A stretch of DNA of 64,000 nucleotides from Verrucomicrobiota bacterium (GTDB lineage: Bacteria > Verrucomicrobiota > Verrucomicrobiia > Opitutales > UBA953). Positions within the stretch are counted from its first letter, which is position 1; every line of letters starts with the position of its first letter. The notes below the pieces were generated by a model. The model did not search any database. It saw nothing but the letters and a program-made list of their open reading frames with translations, and had not been told where the DNA came from. Both the position numbers and the translations under genes were made by a program. The stretch is taken from NCBI GenBank assembly GCA_014193315.1, contig BJHS01000002.1:62001-126000 (forward strand). The letters are read 5' to 3'. This document shows positions 25,915 through 38,689 of the stretch, piece after piece.

Positions 25915-27516
25915 ATGCACCGCGTCTCGCCCAGCCTTGCCCTGATCCTTCTCGGCGGCGTCTTGCCGGCGGCGACCCCAACCCGCGGGGACGCCTTGTT
26001 CGCCGGGGAGGTACCGGTGATTGAGCTCACCATCCCCGACCTCGGCCTCAAACAACTCGCCCAGGAACCCCGGGCTTTGGTGGAATTCACGTTACGGGAG
26101 CCCGGCCAGCAGGCCTTGGAACATTGCTCGATCAAGTTGAAGGGTAGCTACGGCAGTTTCCGGCAGATCAATGATGCGCGCCCGGGCTTCTCCATCCGTA
26201 CCGCCAAGTCGACGGAACAGGCTTTCCATGGGCTCACGAAATTCCAGCTGAACAACTGCGCCCAGGACGGCAGCATGATCCATGAGCAATTGGCCGGGGA
26301 GATCGCCCGGGCCGCCGGCGTCCCCGCCTCCCGCTGCGCCCACGCCTACGTGACGATGAACGGCAAGGTGCTCGGGGTTTATGTGATCAAGGAGGGGTTC
26401 GACGGCGAATTCCTTCGTCCCTTCTTCCAGGACACCCACGGGCATCTCTACGACGGCGGCCTGCACACGGACATCAACCCAGGCCTCGAACTGGATAAGG
26501 GCGACCCGAAGGACCAGACCAAGATCACCGAGTTCACCCAGGCCCTCCGGGAAGGCGACCCCGCCAAACGGCGCGATCGGCTCGCCCGCATCCTGGATAT
26601 CGACGCCTACCTCCGGCACCTGGCGATCGAAAATATCCTGGTCCACGGCGACGGGTATTCGTATCGGGCGAATAACTACCGCGTCTACGAGGACCCTTCG
26701 GTCGGCAAGTTTACCTTCATCCTCCACGGCATGGACAATGTCTTCGGGGTCGACTCCTGGGGGCAGAGTTCCCCCCGGGCCTACGTCTTCGCATCGCCCG
26801 TGGTCGCCCCGCTCTACCCCGGTGCCAGCGTGACCGCGGTGGCGCAGGCCTTGTGGGGCGACAAGCAGGACCGGGCGCTGCGCGAGCGCTTCCGGCAGCA
26901 AGCGCGCGCGGTCTACGCCCAGGCGATCAAGGGGCGCGATTGGGCCAAGCGCACCGAGGAAGTGACCGCCAACCTGAAGGCGCGGCTGCTGGCGGTGGAC
27001 CCCAAGGAAGCCGCCCGCGCCGAACGTCGCGGGCTGGAGGGCGCCGCCCAGGTGCGCCGGCGGATGGAAATCGTGCGCTCCCAGTTTGAGGATGCGGAGA
27101 AACTCGGGGCCCCGGGCGGGACCATCGGTCTCGGCCCCTACATCTGGAACGTCTCGACCGACCGCGGGGAGGTCCGGGAAAGTAAAGTCGAGTCGCGCGA
27201 ATGCCTGTACCTCAAGAAGGCGGCGGCCGGAGGGCAGGTCGACGCACGCCTACCGCTGGCGTTGGAGCCGGGACGCTACCGCCTGTCGGCCGTGGTCCGG
27301 ACCCGCGGCGTTGTCGGTGGAGGCTTTCGCCTCCGACTCGGCGGCGAAAGCGATCGCCGCGACCTCCCGATATTGGCCGGCGATCAGGACTGGCAGGCGG
27401 TGCGGATTGATTTCGCCGTCACCGACGGCGACCCGACCCTCGTGCTCGAGCTGCGCACCGATGCGGGCGAGGCATGGGTCGACCGCAATGACCTCAGGCT
27501 CACCCGACTGCCCTGA
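25915..27516 (+). CDS. Exported CotH kinase-like protein 1
   Basis: The 533-residue product has a signal peptide (about 1-20), a CotH domain (about 30-385) and a beta-rich C-terminal domain of about 130 residues that looks carbohydrate-binding-like. CotH hallmarks are SIKLKGSYGSFRQIN, GVYVIKEGFD, HGDGYSYRANNYR (Asp246) and FILHGMDNVFG (Asp274). The two Asp match positions known to be needed in Bacillus CotH, an atypical protein kinase of spore coats. No sporulation genes are here, so targets are probably envelope proteins. The ATG before the signal peptide is chosen over an upstream one that overlaps the GH20 gene. Its stop overlaps an ATG of the second CotH frame. Confidence 0.87.
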   Translation: MHRVSPSLALILLGGVLPAATPTRGDALFAGEVPVIELTIPDLGLKQLAQEPRALVEFTLREPGQQALEHCSIKLKGSYGSFRQINDARPGFSIRTAKSTEQAFHGLTKFQLNNCAQDGSMIHEQLAGEIARAAGVPASRCAHAYVTMNGKVLGVYVIKEGFDGEFLRPFFQDTHGHLYDGGLHTDINPGLELDKGDPKDQTKITEFTQALREGDPAKRRDRLARILDIDAYLRHLAIENILVHGDGYSYRANNYRVYEDPSVGKFTFILHGMDNVFGVDSWGQSSPRAYVFASPVVAPLYPGASVTAVAQALWGDKQDRALRERFRQQARAVYAQAIKGRDWAKRTEEVTANLKARLLAVDPKEAARAERRGLEGAAQVRRRMEIVRSQFEDAEKLGAPGGTIGLGPYIWNVSTDRGEVRESKVESRECLYLKKAAAGGQVDARLPLALEPGRYRLSAVVRTRGVVGGGFRLRLGGESDRRDLPILAGDQDWQAVRIDFAVTDGDPTLVLELRTDAGEAWVDRNDLRLTRLP

Positions 27517-27605
27517 TGACCTCGCGGACACCCGGGAGCGGCAGGGCGGACCCTGCCCAAGGGATTGACTCCATCCCGGCCGAAAATCATCTTCAGCCGA
27601 ACCCC

Positions 27606-29291
27606 GTGCGCACCCCGACCAAGCCAGCCTTCCGGAAGTTGGCCGGCCTCTTGGCCGGCGGGCTTATCTGCTGGCAGACGGCCCTCACCGCGGTCCGCGC
27701 CCAGCCAGCCCCGACCCGCGCGCCGAGCTCCCCGCCGGCGGCCCCGGTAGCGCCGGTCACGCCGGTGATCCCGGTAGCCCCCAAGCCCAAGGTGCCCGAC
27801 GTGTCCGATGATGCGCTTTTCGCCGGCATCGTCCCGAAGATCGAGCTGCTGATCTCACCCGAGAACATCGATAAATTAGCCAAGGATCCCCGCAACTTCG
27901 TCGAATGCTCCCTCAAGGAGTACGGCGGGATAACCTTGGAGAAATGTTCGGTGAAGCTCAAGGGCTCGGCCGGCAGTTTCCGGCAGATCAACGACCCGCG
28001 CCCCGGCTTTTCCGTGCGCACCGACAAGGTGAAGAAGGGCCAGGAGTTGCGCGGGGTCGGCAAGTTCCAGCTGAACAACTTCGCCCAGGACGGGACGATG
28101 CTGCACGAGCAGCTCGCCGGGGAGATGGCCCGCAAGGCCTTCGTGCCGGCCTCGCGCTGCACCCACGCCTACCTGCTGATGAACGGCAAGGTCCTCGGCA
28201 CCTACCTCCTGAAGGAAGGCTTCAACGACGAGTTCCTGAAATACTTCTTCAAGGACACACGCGGTCATCTCTACGACGGCGGCTTCGTCAGCGAGGTCAA
28301 CCCGAACACCGAGTGCGACCGCGGGAACCCGAACGACAAGACCAGGCTGCTCGAGCTCATCGGCGCGTGCAACGAACCCAAGCCGGAGCTGCGCCTCCCC
28401 CGCCTGGACAAGGTCCTCGATATCGACGCCTATTTCCGCTACGTCTTCGTCGAGTCGGTGCTGACCCACTGGGACGGTTATTCCTTCAACCGGAACAACT
28501 ACCGTTTCTACGAGGACCCGACGACCGGGAAGTTCCACTTCATCCTGCACGGGATGGACCAGACCTGGGGCGACCCGCGCTGGTACGTCTTCCGCCAGCC
28601 CAATGCGATGGTGTCCAACGCCCTCTGGGGCGACCGGGCGATGCGCGAGCGGTTCCGGACGCAGTGCTTCCTCGTGTGGGAGAAGGCGATCCGCCCGGTC
28701 GACTGGCCGCGCCGGGCCGAGCAGGTGGCCGCCGACCTGAAGAGCAAGATCCGCTCCTTCGACAAGGCCGACGCCGCCGCGTTCGACAACCGCGGGCGCG
28801 ACGCCGCCAACCAGATCCGCGCCCGCCTCGACTCCGTGAAAGCCCAGATGGAGGACGCGCTGAAGCTGCGCTCCCCGGGCGGCAAGATGTCCCTGGGGAA
28901 GTACGCCTGGGGTCCCTCCTCGGACAAGGGCGACACGGTCGAAGCCGCCTACGCCGGCCGCGACTGCCTCGTCCTCAAGGCGGGCCCGAACGGCGGCGGC
29001 GATTTCCGGCTGCAGCTTTCGGTCTCCCCCGGGCGCTACCGGCTCGAGGGGAAGATCCAGTACAAGGGCGTCAAGGCCGGCGAGGGCGACGCCAAGGGGG
29101 TGCGCCTGCGCAGTTCCGGCAGCGCCGCCGACCCCAAGAATCCCGCCGCCGTCGGCGACGGCACCTGGAAAAGCTTCGCGCACGAGTTCGCGGTGACCGA
29201 CACCGATCCGGTCCTGATCACCGAGCTGCGAGGCGCCGCCGGCGAAGCGTGGGTCGACCGCGGCTCCCTCACCCTCATCCGCCTGCCCTGA
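27606..29291 (+). CDS. Exported CotH kinase-like protein 2
   Basis: The 561-residue product is a paralogue of the preceding gene with the same two-domain plan. A Pro/Ala/Val-rich linker (about 35-65) follows the signal peptide. The core motifs are present: SVKLKGSAGSFRQIN, WDGYSFNRNNYRFYEDPTTG (Asp290) and FILHGMDQTWG (Asp318), with the same 28-residue Asp spacing. I choose the GTG at 27606 because it places a normal signal peptide (RTPTKPAFRKLAGLLAGGL...) at the start. An ATG at 27516 overlaps the previous stop and would add 30 residues without homology; it remains possible. It lies 3 bases ahead of the VTC gene. Confidence 0.85.
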   Translation: MRTPTKPAFRKLAGLLAGGLICWQTALTAVRAQPAPTRAPSSPPAAPVAPVTPVIPVAPKPKVPDVSDDALFAGIVPKIELLISPENIDKLAKDPRNFVECSLKEYGGITLEKCSVKLKGSAGSFRQINDPRPGFSVRTDKVKKGQELRGVGKFQLNNFAQDGTMLHEQLAGEMARKAFVPASRCTHAYLLMNGKVLGTYLLKEGFNDEFLKYFFKDTRGHLYDGGFVSEVNPNTECDRGNPNDKTRLLELIGACNEPKPELRLPRLDKVLDIDAYFRYVFVESVLTHWDGYSFNRNNYRFYEDPTTGKFHFILHGMDQTWGDPRWYVFRQPNAMVSNALWGDRAMRERFRTQCFLVWEKAIRPVDWPRRAEQVAADLKSKIRSFDKADAAAFDNRGRDAANQIRARLDSVKAQMEDALKLRSPGGKMSLGKYAWGPSSDKGDTVEAAYAGRDCLVLKAGPNGGGDFRLQLSVSPGRYRLEGKIQYKGVKAGEGDAKGVRLRSSGSAADPKNPAAVGDGTWKSFAHEFAVTDTDPVLITELRGAAGEAWVDRGSLTLIRLP

Positions 29292-29294
29292 CCC

Positions 29295-30041
29295 ATGGAC
29301 ACCGCGGATCGTTTCGAATACAAGTTCCTCCTGACCCTCGACCAGCGGGCGGCCTTGCTCGCCAGCCTCGATGGCGAACTGCTGCCCGACACCCAAGGCG
29401 GCTCCGAGGGTCGCTACCCCGTCGTCAGCCTCTATTACGACTCCCCGGACCGGCGCTGCTACTGGGACAACTGGCGAGGCCTGCCGTCCCGCCGCAAGCT
29501 GCGCGTCCGCGTCTACGGCTCCGAGGACGGCGCCATCCGGCCGACGAGCTTCATCGAGGTGAAGCACAAGGCCGACGGCCGCGGCGTGAAACGCCGGGTC
29601 CAGACCACCCTGGCCCGCGCGCTGGCCCTGGCGGCGGGGACCCCGGACCACGGCCCATGGACCCCCGGCGAAGCCCGCACCCTCGCGGAAGTCCAACGGT
29701 TGGTGCAGCTGGAGGATTTCCGCCCCGCCTGCGTGATGCGCTACGACCGCCATGCCTTTTTCCTGCATGAGCCGGACCGGGCGCCGGCCGAGGCCCTGCG
29801 CGTGACCTTCGACCACGATGTCGCGGTGCGGTTCGATAACCTGACACCGACCACCGCCGACCGCCGTTTTCAGCACCGCGTCCTACCGCCCACCGCCTGC
29901 ATCATGGAGGTCAAGGGGGCGGGGGCCGTCCCCTACGCGTTCGCCGAAAAATTGACGCGACTCCGACTATCTCCTCGCAACTTCAGCAAGTACAGCGAAG
30001 GTGTCCGCCGGTTCGGACTTCCCGCCCTTACCCCCGCCTGA
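29295..30041 (+). CDS. VTC-domain polyphosphate polymerase-like protein
   Basis: The 248-residue product is a single VTC/triphosphate-tunnel domain. The basic and acidic tunnel motifs are visible: DRFEYKFLLT at the start, RVRVYG, SFIEVKHK, CVMRYDRHAFF and IMEVKG. In yeast the VTC catalytic domain makes polyphosphate from ATP; bacterial stand-alone forms are presumed to act alike, on the cytoplasmic side. Lys and Arg lining is retained, so it is probably active. The neighbours (CotH proteins before, DUF4956 after) repeat a grouping seen in other bacteria. Confidence 0.88.
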   Translation: MDTADRFEYKFLLTLDQRAALLASLDGELLPDTQGGSEGRYPVVSLYYDSPDRRCYWDNWRGLPSRRKLRVRVYGSEDGAIRPTSFIEVKHKADGRGVKRRVQTTLARALALAAGTPDHGPWTPGEARTLAEVQRLVQLEDFRPACVMRYDRHAFFLHEPDRAPAEALRVTFDHDVAVRFDNLTPTTADRRFQHRVLPPTACIMEVKGAGAVPYAFAEKLTRLRLSPRNFSKYSEGVRRFGLPALTPA

Positions 30042-30062
30042 CCAGCTTTCCCCTCCTCGACC

Positions 30063-30803
30063 ATGCTTGCTTTCCTCGCCCAAACGGCCGCCGCCCCGGA
30101 CCCTGCTTTATTCTCCTTTCTTTTCTCCTCGTCGGCCCCGCACCACTCACCGAATATCACCGAGATCCTCTTCGCGCTCCTGTTTAGCTTCGGGCTCAAC
30201 AGCCTAATCGCCGCGGTCTATAAGCGCACCTACCGCGGCACGCGTTACTCGCAGGACTACGTGCACACCCTGCTCATCCTCGGCACGGTCGTCACGATGG
30301 TCATCATGGTCGTGCAGGGCAACTCGGCCACGGCCTTCGGGATGTTCGCGGCTTTCTCCATCATCCGCTTCCGGCGCTCGGTCTCGCAGTCCCGCGACAT
30401 CGGCTTCATCTTCCTCGCGATGGCCACCGGCCTGGCGGTCGGCGCCCAGCAGTACCTCCTCGCCCTGATCACCGTCCCGCTCGTCTGCGCCATCATCTGG
30501 GCGATCTCCGTGCGCGACCTCTTCGTGGCCCAGCGCAGCTCGCACCTCCTGCGCATCCGGGTGAACAACGACTGCAATTACGACCAGGCCTTTGCCGAGG
30601 TCTTCGCCCGCTACCTGGCCGAGCACGAGCTCACCTCGGTCGAGACCATCCAAGCCGGCATGATGACCGAGGTCGCCTACGAGATCACCCTTCGCGACGT
30701 CCGCCAGCTCAACGGCTTCGTCACCTCCCTCCAGATGGTCAACGGCAACAACCGCGTCATCGTCACCCGGGCCACCGAGCAGGGCGAGACCGACTCCGAC
30801 TGA
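30063..30803 (+). CDS. DUF4956 membrane protein
   Basis: The 246-residue product has four to five membrane segments (about 30-155), with a conserved core reading FGMFAAFSIIRFRRSVSQSRDIGFIFLAMATGLAVGA. A soluble C-terminal domain of about 90 residues follows (LLRIRVNNDCNYDQAFAEVF). DUF4956 proteins often accompany VTC and CotH genes and may be channels or anchors for polyphosphate export; this is not established. It is the last gene of the cassette, 21 bases after VTC, and ends at a strong terminator. Confidence 0.85.
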   Translation: MLAFLAQTAAAPDPALFSFLFSSSAPHHSPNITEILFALLFSFGLNSLIAAVYKRTYRGTRYSQDYVHTLLILGTVVTMVIMVVQGNSATAFGMFAAFSIIRFRRSVSQSRDIGFIFLAMATGLAVGAQQYLLALITVPLVCAIIWAISVRDLFVAQRSSHLLRIRVNNDCNYDQAFAEVFARYLAEHELTSVETIQAGMMTEVAYEITLRDVRQLNGFVTSLQMVNGNNRVIVTRATEQGETDSD

Positions 30804-30818
30804 CCGGCGCTTCGCCAA

Positions 30819-30862
30819 CCCAAAAACAAAGGGGCGCCGATTGGCGCCCCTTTGTTTTTGGG
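30819..30862. terminator. Bidirectional intrinsic terminator with a perfect 20-base-pair stem
   Basis: The arms 30819-30838 and 30843-30862 are exact reverse complements around the loop GATT: CCC, an A-rich block, then GGGGCGCC. The A and T blocks give a T run on either strand. It separates the CotH/VTC cassette from the converging sdh operon. Confidence 0.93.
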
Positions 30863-30905
30863 ACGGACCAGGCCCTAGCCCTACCCCTGGCGGGCTTCGC
30901 CCGCC

Positions 30906-31715
30906 TCAGTCTCCGCCCTTGGAAGGCTTGCCGGTGGAGGAGAAGAACTCCTTCACGCGGGCCCGGAGGTAGTCGCGGTTGAGCTTGGCGATGACGTCGA
31001 GGGTGATGCTCTTCGGGCAATGGGCCTGGCACTCGCCGTAGTTGGTGCAGTTACCGAAACCGGCTTCGTCCATGGTCTTCACCATGGCGAGGGTGCGGCG
31101 GTCGCGCTCGGCCTGGCCCTGGGGCAGGATGTTGAGGTGGTTGATCTTGGCACCGACGAAGAGCATCGCGGAGCCGTTCTTGCAGGAGGCGACGCAGGCG
31201 CCGCAACCGATGCACTCCGCGGCGTCCATGGCCTCGTCGGCGACGGGCTTGGGCACCGGGATGTTATTGGCCTCGGGGGCGGAGCCGGTGCGGACGGTGA
31301 TGAAGCCGCCGGACTGGATCACCTTGTCGAAGGCGGAGCGGTCGACCGCGAGGTCCTTGATCACCGGGAAGGCCCGGGCGCGCCACGGCTCGACGGTGAT
31401 CGTCTCGCCGTCGCGGAAGTTACGCATGTGCAACTGGCAGGTCGTCACGCCCGGGAGCGGGCCGTGCGGCATGCCGTTGATGGTCATCGAGCACATGCCG
31501 CAGATGCCTTCGCGGCAATCGTGGTCGAAGGCGAAGGTGTCCTTGCCCTGCTTGATGAGCTGCTCGTTGAGCATGTCCATCATCTCGAGGAACGAGGCCG
31601 AGGTCGGCACCGCCGCGAGGGCGTGCTCCTCGAAGGCGCCGGGCTGGCCGCGGCGCTGGCGCCAGACGCGCAGCTTGAGCGCGAGGGTGGTTTCTTTTCC
31701 GTTTTCCTGGACCAT
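30906..31715 (-). CDS. sdhB: Succinate dehydrogenase/fumarate reductase iron-sulfur subunit
   Basis: The 269-residue product carries electrons from the flavin to the quinone site. Cysteine sets for the three clusters are present: [11 protein letters not shown] with a later TTC for 2Fe-2S, then [11 protein letters not shown] and [12 protein letters not shown]. The long spacing and overall sequence match the B-type (Bacteroidetes/epsilon/Bacillus-like) enzymes. It is last in sdhC-A-B, 5 bases after sdhA. The open frame extends far upstream through sdhA, but that part is an antisense-like artefact of high GC. Confidence 0.95.
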   Translation of the reverse strand: MVQENGKETTLALKLRVWRQRRGQPGAFEEHALAAVPTSASFLEMMDMLNEQLIKQGKDTFAFDHDCREGICGMCSMTINGMPHGPLPGVTTCQLHMRNFRDGETITVEPWRARAFPVIKDLAVDRSAFDKVIQSGGFITVRTGSAPEANNIPVPKPVADEAMDAAECIGCGACVASCKNGSAMLFVGAKINHLNILPQGQAERDRRTLAMVKTMDEAGFGNCTNYGECQAHCPKSITLDVIAKLNRDYLRARVKEFFSSTGKPSKGGD

Positions 31716-31720
31716 GGCGG

Positions 31721-33649
<1,929 letters not shown>

Positions 33650-33661
33650 GGGACGGGGCGC

Positions 33662-34327
33662 TTACTTGATGAGGCCGGCGAGGACGGCCAGCGGGATGGA
33701 GATGAAGCCCAGTGCGATGAACCAAGCGTAGGCCTGAGCCAGGGCGTCGAGGCGACCGCGCCAGCGCTCGTTGCGCAGGCCGAGAGTCTGGAAGACGCTG
33801 CTCACCCCGTGGCCGAGGTGGAGGCAGAGCAGCAACATGCTGACGATGTAGAAGAGGGCGACGGCCGGCTGGGTGAAGCCGGCGACAACCATGGCGTAGA
33901 CGCTGTCGCCCTGGTACGAGACGGCGACGGCCTTGAACGTGTAATGAAGGAGGTGGAAGACGATGAACCCGAGAATCACCACGCCCGAGTAAGGCATCGT
34001 GCGGGAGGCCAGGGTCGCCCGGCGGGTGGCATCGACGGCCGGACCACCCTCCCGGGAGGCCTTATTTTCAAGGGAAAGCTTGATTCCGACCCATATATGA
34101 GCGAAAACGCTAATTACAAGGACGGTCCGGGCGGTCCAGATGAGGCCGGCATGGTCGTGGAGCCATTGGGCGTACTCGTTGAGCGCCTTCTCCCCCTTGA
34201 ACATCAGTAGGTTGCCAAGCAGGTGGCCGAGGACGAAGCCGATCAGGACAAGACCGGTCAGGGCCATGACGACCTTCTTCCCGATGGAGGAAGGCTGGCA
34301 GCAGCGAGAACAGGGACTGGCGGACAT
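33662..34327 (-). CDS. sdhC: Succinate dehydrogenase cytochrome b558 subunit (B type)
   Basis: The 221-residue product has five predicted membrane helices, the number expected for single-subunit, di-haem B-type anchors. Candidate haem ligands are the histidines in LGHLLGN, VFAHIWVG, FHLLHYTFK and LHLGHGVSS. It links the Sdh complex to menaquinone in B-type relatives. It begins the operon and is divergent from pyrG. The very N terminus (CSRCCQPS) holds three cysteines of unknown meaning. Confidence 0.92.
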   Translation of the reverse strand: MSASPCSRCCQPSSIGKKVVMALTGLVLIGFVLGHLLGNLLMFKGEKALNEYAQWLHDHAGLIWTARTVLVISVFAHIWVGIKLSLENKASREGGPAVDATRRATLASRTMPYSGVVILGFIVFHLLHYTFKAVAVSYQGDSVYAMVVAGFTQPAVALFYIVSMLLLCLHLGHGVSSVFQTLGLRNERWRGRLDALAQAYAWFIALGFISIPLAVLAGLIK

Positions 34328-34534
34328 AAAGACGGAGGGTTACGGGGACGGCGGGAATCGCAAAAGGTATCAAATAGGCTGACCGACCCCCGACCACCAC
34401 GGAGACAGGCCAGCGGGGAGGTATTAGGCCCGGCCTGCCCGGACGTGAAAAACCCTCATAAGGGAGGTCGCCGAAGCAGGCCGCGACCGACGATGGGTGG
34501 AATAACCGCTTGCCAGCGTTTCCCCTGCCCTTGA

Positions 34535-36208
<1,674 letters not shown>

Positions 36209-36230
36209 CAGGTAGACGAAACCGGCTCCG

Positions 36231-36252
36231 CCGGTAGCTCTTTCAGCATCGG
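36231..36252 (+). terminator. Weak terminator-like hairpin after pyrG
   Basis: ACCGGC-TCC-GCCGGT forms a 6-base-pair stem 22 bases beyond the pyrG stop. Only a poor T tract (AGCTCTTTC) follows, so readthrough into the moxR operon is possible. Confidence 0.4.
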
Positions 36253-36302
36253 CGGAGAACCGCCACCTGAGGCCCCGCCTCACCCCACCTTCCCCTACCC
36301 CC

Positions 36303-37271
36303 ATGTCCAACACCATCAACGCCGCCGGCACCTGGGTGCCGCGACTCCGTGAGCAGGTCGCCCGCGTCGTCGTCGGTCAGCAATACCTGGTCGACCGCCT
36401 CCTCATCGGCCTGCTGGGCAACGGCCACGTCTTGCTCGAGGGCGTCCCCGGCCTGGCGAAGACCTTGTCGGTGCGCACGCTGGCGCAGACCGTCCAAGCC
36501 AACTTCGCACGCATCCAGTTCACGCCGGACCTGCTGCCCGCCGACATCGTGGGCACGCTCATCTACGACCCGAAGTCCGGCGAATACAGCGTCAAGAAAG
36601 GCCCAATCTTCGCCAACTTCGTGCTGGCCGACGAAATCAACCGCGCCCCCGCCAAGGTCCAGTCGGCCTTGCTCGAGGCGATGCAGGAACGCCAGGTGAC
36701 CCTCGGCGGCGAGACCCACAAGCTCCCGACGCCCTTCCTCGTCTTGGCCACGCAGAACCCGATTGACCAGGAAGGGACCTACCCCCTGCCCGAAGCCCAA
36801 GTCGACCGTTTCATGCTGAAGCTGAATATCGGCTACCCGACCCGCGACGAGGAACGCAAGATCCTCGACGCGATGGCCACCACGGCCCCGAAGCTCGACG
36901 TCACCCCGGTCATCACGCAGGCGGAGATCCTCGCGGCCCGTCAGGCGGTCGACGCCATCCACGTGGCCGACCCTGTCCGCGACTACATCGTCTCGCTGGT
37001 GCTCGCCACCCGCGGCCACCATGAAGGCGGTCCCGACCTCAAGAAACTCGTGCAGTTCGGTGCCTCGCCGCGCGCGACCATCAACCTGACCCTCGCCGCC
37101 AAGGCCTGGGCCTTCCTGCAGGGCCGCGACCACGTCACGCCTCAGGACATCAAGGACATCGCCCCCGACGTGCTCCGCCACCGCCTGATCCTCACCTACG
37201 AGGCCGACGCCGAAGGCGTCGACGCCGACGCCATCGTCCGTCGCGTCCTCGACGCGGTGCGCGTGCCCTGA
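36303..37271 (+). CDS. MoxR-family AAA+ ATPase
   Basis: The 322-residue product has Walker A (GVPGLAKT, 47-54), Walker B (VLADEINRAPAKVQSALLEAM) and sensor motifs (VLATQNPIDQEGTYPLPEAQVDRF) typical of MoxR. These ATPases act as chaperones that mature or insert metal into partner proteins, and nearly always neighbour DUF58 and von Willebrand A genes, as here. It is first in an operon of nine genes to 45324. Confidence 0.93.
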   Translation: MSNTINAAGTWVPRLREQVARVVVGQQYLVDRLLIGLLGNGHVLLEGVPGLAKTLSVRTLAQTVQANFARIQFTPDLLPADIVGTLIYDPKSGEYSVKKGPIFANFVLADEINRAPAKVQSALLEAMQERQVTLGGETHKLPTPFLVLATQNPIDQEGTYPLPEAQVDRFMLKLNIGYPTRDEERKILDAMATTAPKLDVTPVITQAEILAARQAVDAIHVADPVRDYIVSLVLATRGHHEGGPDLKKLVQFGASPRATINLTLAAKAWAFLQGRDHVTPQDIKDIAPDVLRHRLILTYEADAEGVDADAIVRRVLDAVRVP

Positions 37272-37285
37272 GCCGACCAGCGACC

Positions 37286-38191
37286 GTGGACCCCGTCGTC
37301 CCGACCAGCCCGCAGGATACCCTCCGCCGCGCCCAGCGCGTCGAGGTGGTGGCCATGCGCGCGGTCAACGACGCGATGGTCGGCGCCTACCTGTCGCGCT
37401 TCAAGGGCCGCGGCACCGACTTCGAGGAACTGCGGGAATACACGCCGGGCGACGACGTCCGGATGATGGACTGGAACGTGACGGCCCGCACGGGTAAACC
37501 GTTCATCCGCCTGCACCGGGAGGAGCGCGAGCTGACCATGGTCCTCGCGCTCGATATCTCCGGCTCCTCGGCCTTCGGCTCCGGCAACCTCACCTTGCGC
37601 GAGCGCGCCGCCGAGGCCGCCGCCTGCCTCGCCGTGTCCGCGCTTAAGGCCGGCGATAAGGTCGGCCTCCTGCTTTTCACCGACCGGGAGGAGCTTTGGG
37701 TCCGTCCGAAGAAAGGCCGCCGCCAAGTGCTCCGCATCATCCGCGAGGCCCTCGAGTTCCGGCCGGCCTCGCGCCGCACCTCCTTCGCCCAGCCGATGCG
37801 CCGCCTGGCCCGCGCCCTGAAGCGTCGCTCGATGGTCTTCGTGCTGTCCGACTTCCTGGCCGGCCCCGAAGGCGAGGACGCGATGGCCGCTGCCCTCGGC
37901 GAACTCAACGCCCGCCACGACACCGCCTGCCTCCAGTTGGTCGACGCGCGGGAGCGCGCACTCCCTGACGTGGGCCTCGTCGCCCTCGAGGACGCCGAGA
38001 CCGGCGAGATCCGCGAAATCGACACTGCCTCCGCCGCCACCCGCGCCCGCTTCGCCGCCGCCGCCGAGGCCCGCCTCACCGGCGTCGCCGCCACGCTCGG
38101 CCGGGCCGGAGTCGACGTGGCCCGCCTCGATGCCGAAGCGGCCATCGCCCCCACCCTCTCGCGCTTCTTCGAGCGCCGGCGCCACCGATGA
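37286..38191 (+). CDS. DUF58 protein with a von Willebrand A-like domain
   Basis: The 301-residue product shows the DUF58 core FKGRGTDFEELREYTPGDDVRMMDWNVTART and a VWA-like metal site (LDISGSS). DUF58 proteins are usual partners of MoxR ATPases, although the client is not defined. Translation probably starts at GTG, which keeps the conserved RRAQRVEVVAMRAVND region; the next ATG would cut it. The start is 14 bases after the MoxR stop, and its own stop overlaps the next ATG. Confidence 0.9.
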   Translation: MDPVVPTSPQDTLRRAQRVEVVAMRAVNDAMVGAYLSRFKGRGTDFEELREYTPGDDVRMMDWNVTARTGKPFIRLHREERELTMVLALDISGSSAFGSGNLTLRERAAEAAACLAVSALKAGDKVGLLLFTDREELWVRPKKGRRQVLRIIREALEFRPASRRTSFAQPMRRLARALKRRSMVFVLSDFLAGPEGEDAMAAALGELNARHDTACLQLVDARERALPDVGLVALEDAETGEIREIDTASAATRARFAAAAEARLTGVAATLGRAGVDVARLDAEAAIAPTLSRFFERRRHR

Positions 38192-38688
38192 TCCTCGCCG
38201 TCGACGACAAACCGTTCGGCCTGCTAGGCCCGCGACCCGCGCTGCCGCCCGGCTGGTGGGAATCTTATTGGGCGGTCGTGGTCGTGGCCCTCGCCGCGAC
38301 GACGTTGCTGGCCCTGGTCATCGCGACCTGGTTGCGGCGGAAGCGCCCGGTCACCCCGCCGCTGGCGATCCTCGAGGCCGCCCTGGCGGGCGCCGCCGAC
38401 CAACCCACCGCGCTCGCCACGCTCCACGTGACCGCCGCCTTCCGTGGCTACCTCGCCGCGGCCCACCCCGCGGCCAGCGCCGCCCTATCCACCGAGGAGC
38501 TCGGGGCACGCCTGGCGGACCTGCCGCTGTTCCTACCCGCGCGCCAACCCCTCCTTGCCGCCCTCCGGGCCGCCGACGCCGCAAAGTTCGCGGCGGCGCC
38601 ATTGGAGCCCGCCATCCTGATCGCGGCCATCCGCGAGGCCGCCCACCGGATCGAAGACGCGCACCGCGCCATGGGAGGAAAACGCTAA
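38188..38688 (+). CDS. DUF4381-like membrane protein
   Basis: The 166-residue product has one membrane helix (about 30-52, WAVVVVALAATTLLALVIATWL) after a short Pro/Trp segment (PPGWWESYW), then a helical cytoplasmic domain. This layout and the operon position match DUF4381 proteins of the Bat group. It overlaps the DUF58 gene by 4 bases and precedes batA by 1 base. Confidence 0.7.
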   Translation: MILAVDDKPFGLLGPRPALPPGWWESYWAVVVVALAATTLLALVIATWLRRKRPVTPPLAILEAALAGAADQPTALATLHVTAAFRGYLAAAHPAASAALSTEELGARLADLPLFLPARQPLLAALRAADAAKFAAAPLEPAILIAAIREAAHRIEDAHRAMGGKR

Positions 38689-38689
38689 G

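Noticed and set aside
27905-29770. 621-codon frame overlapping the second CotH gene in another plus frame
   Set aside because: Arg/Pro/Gly-rich frame-shift shadow that runs into the VTC gene; no domain.
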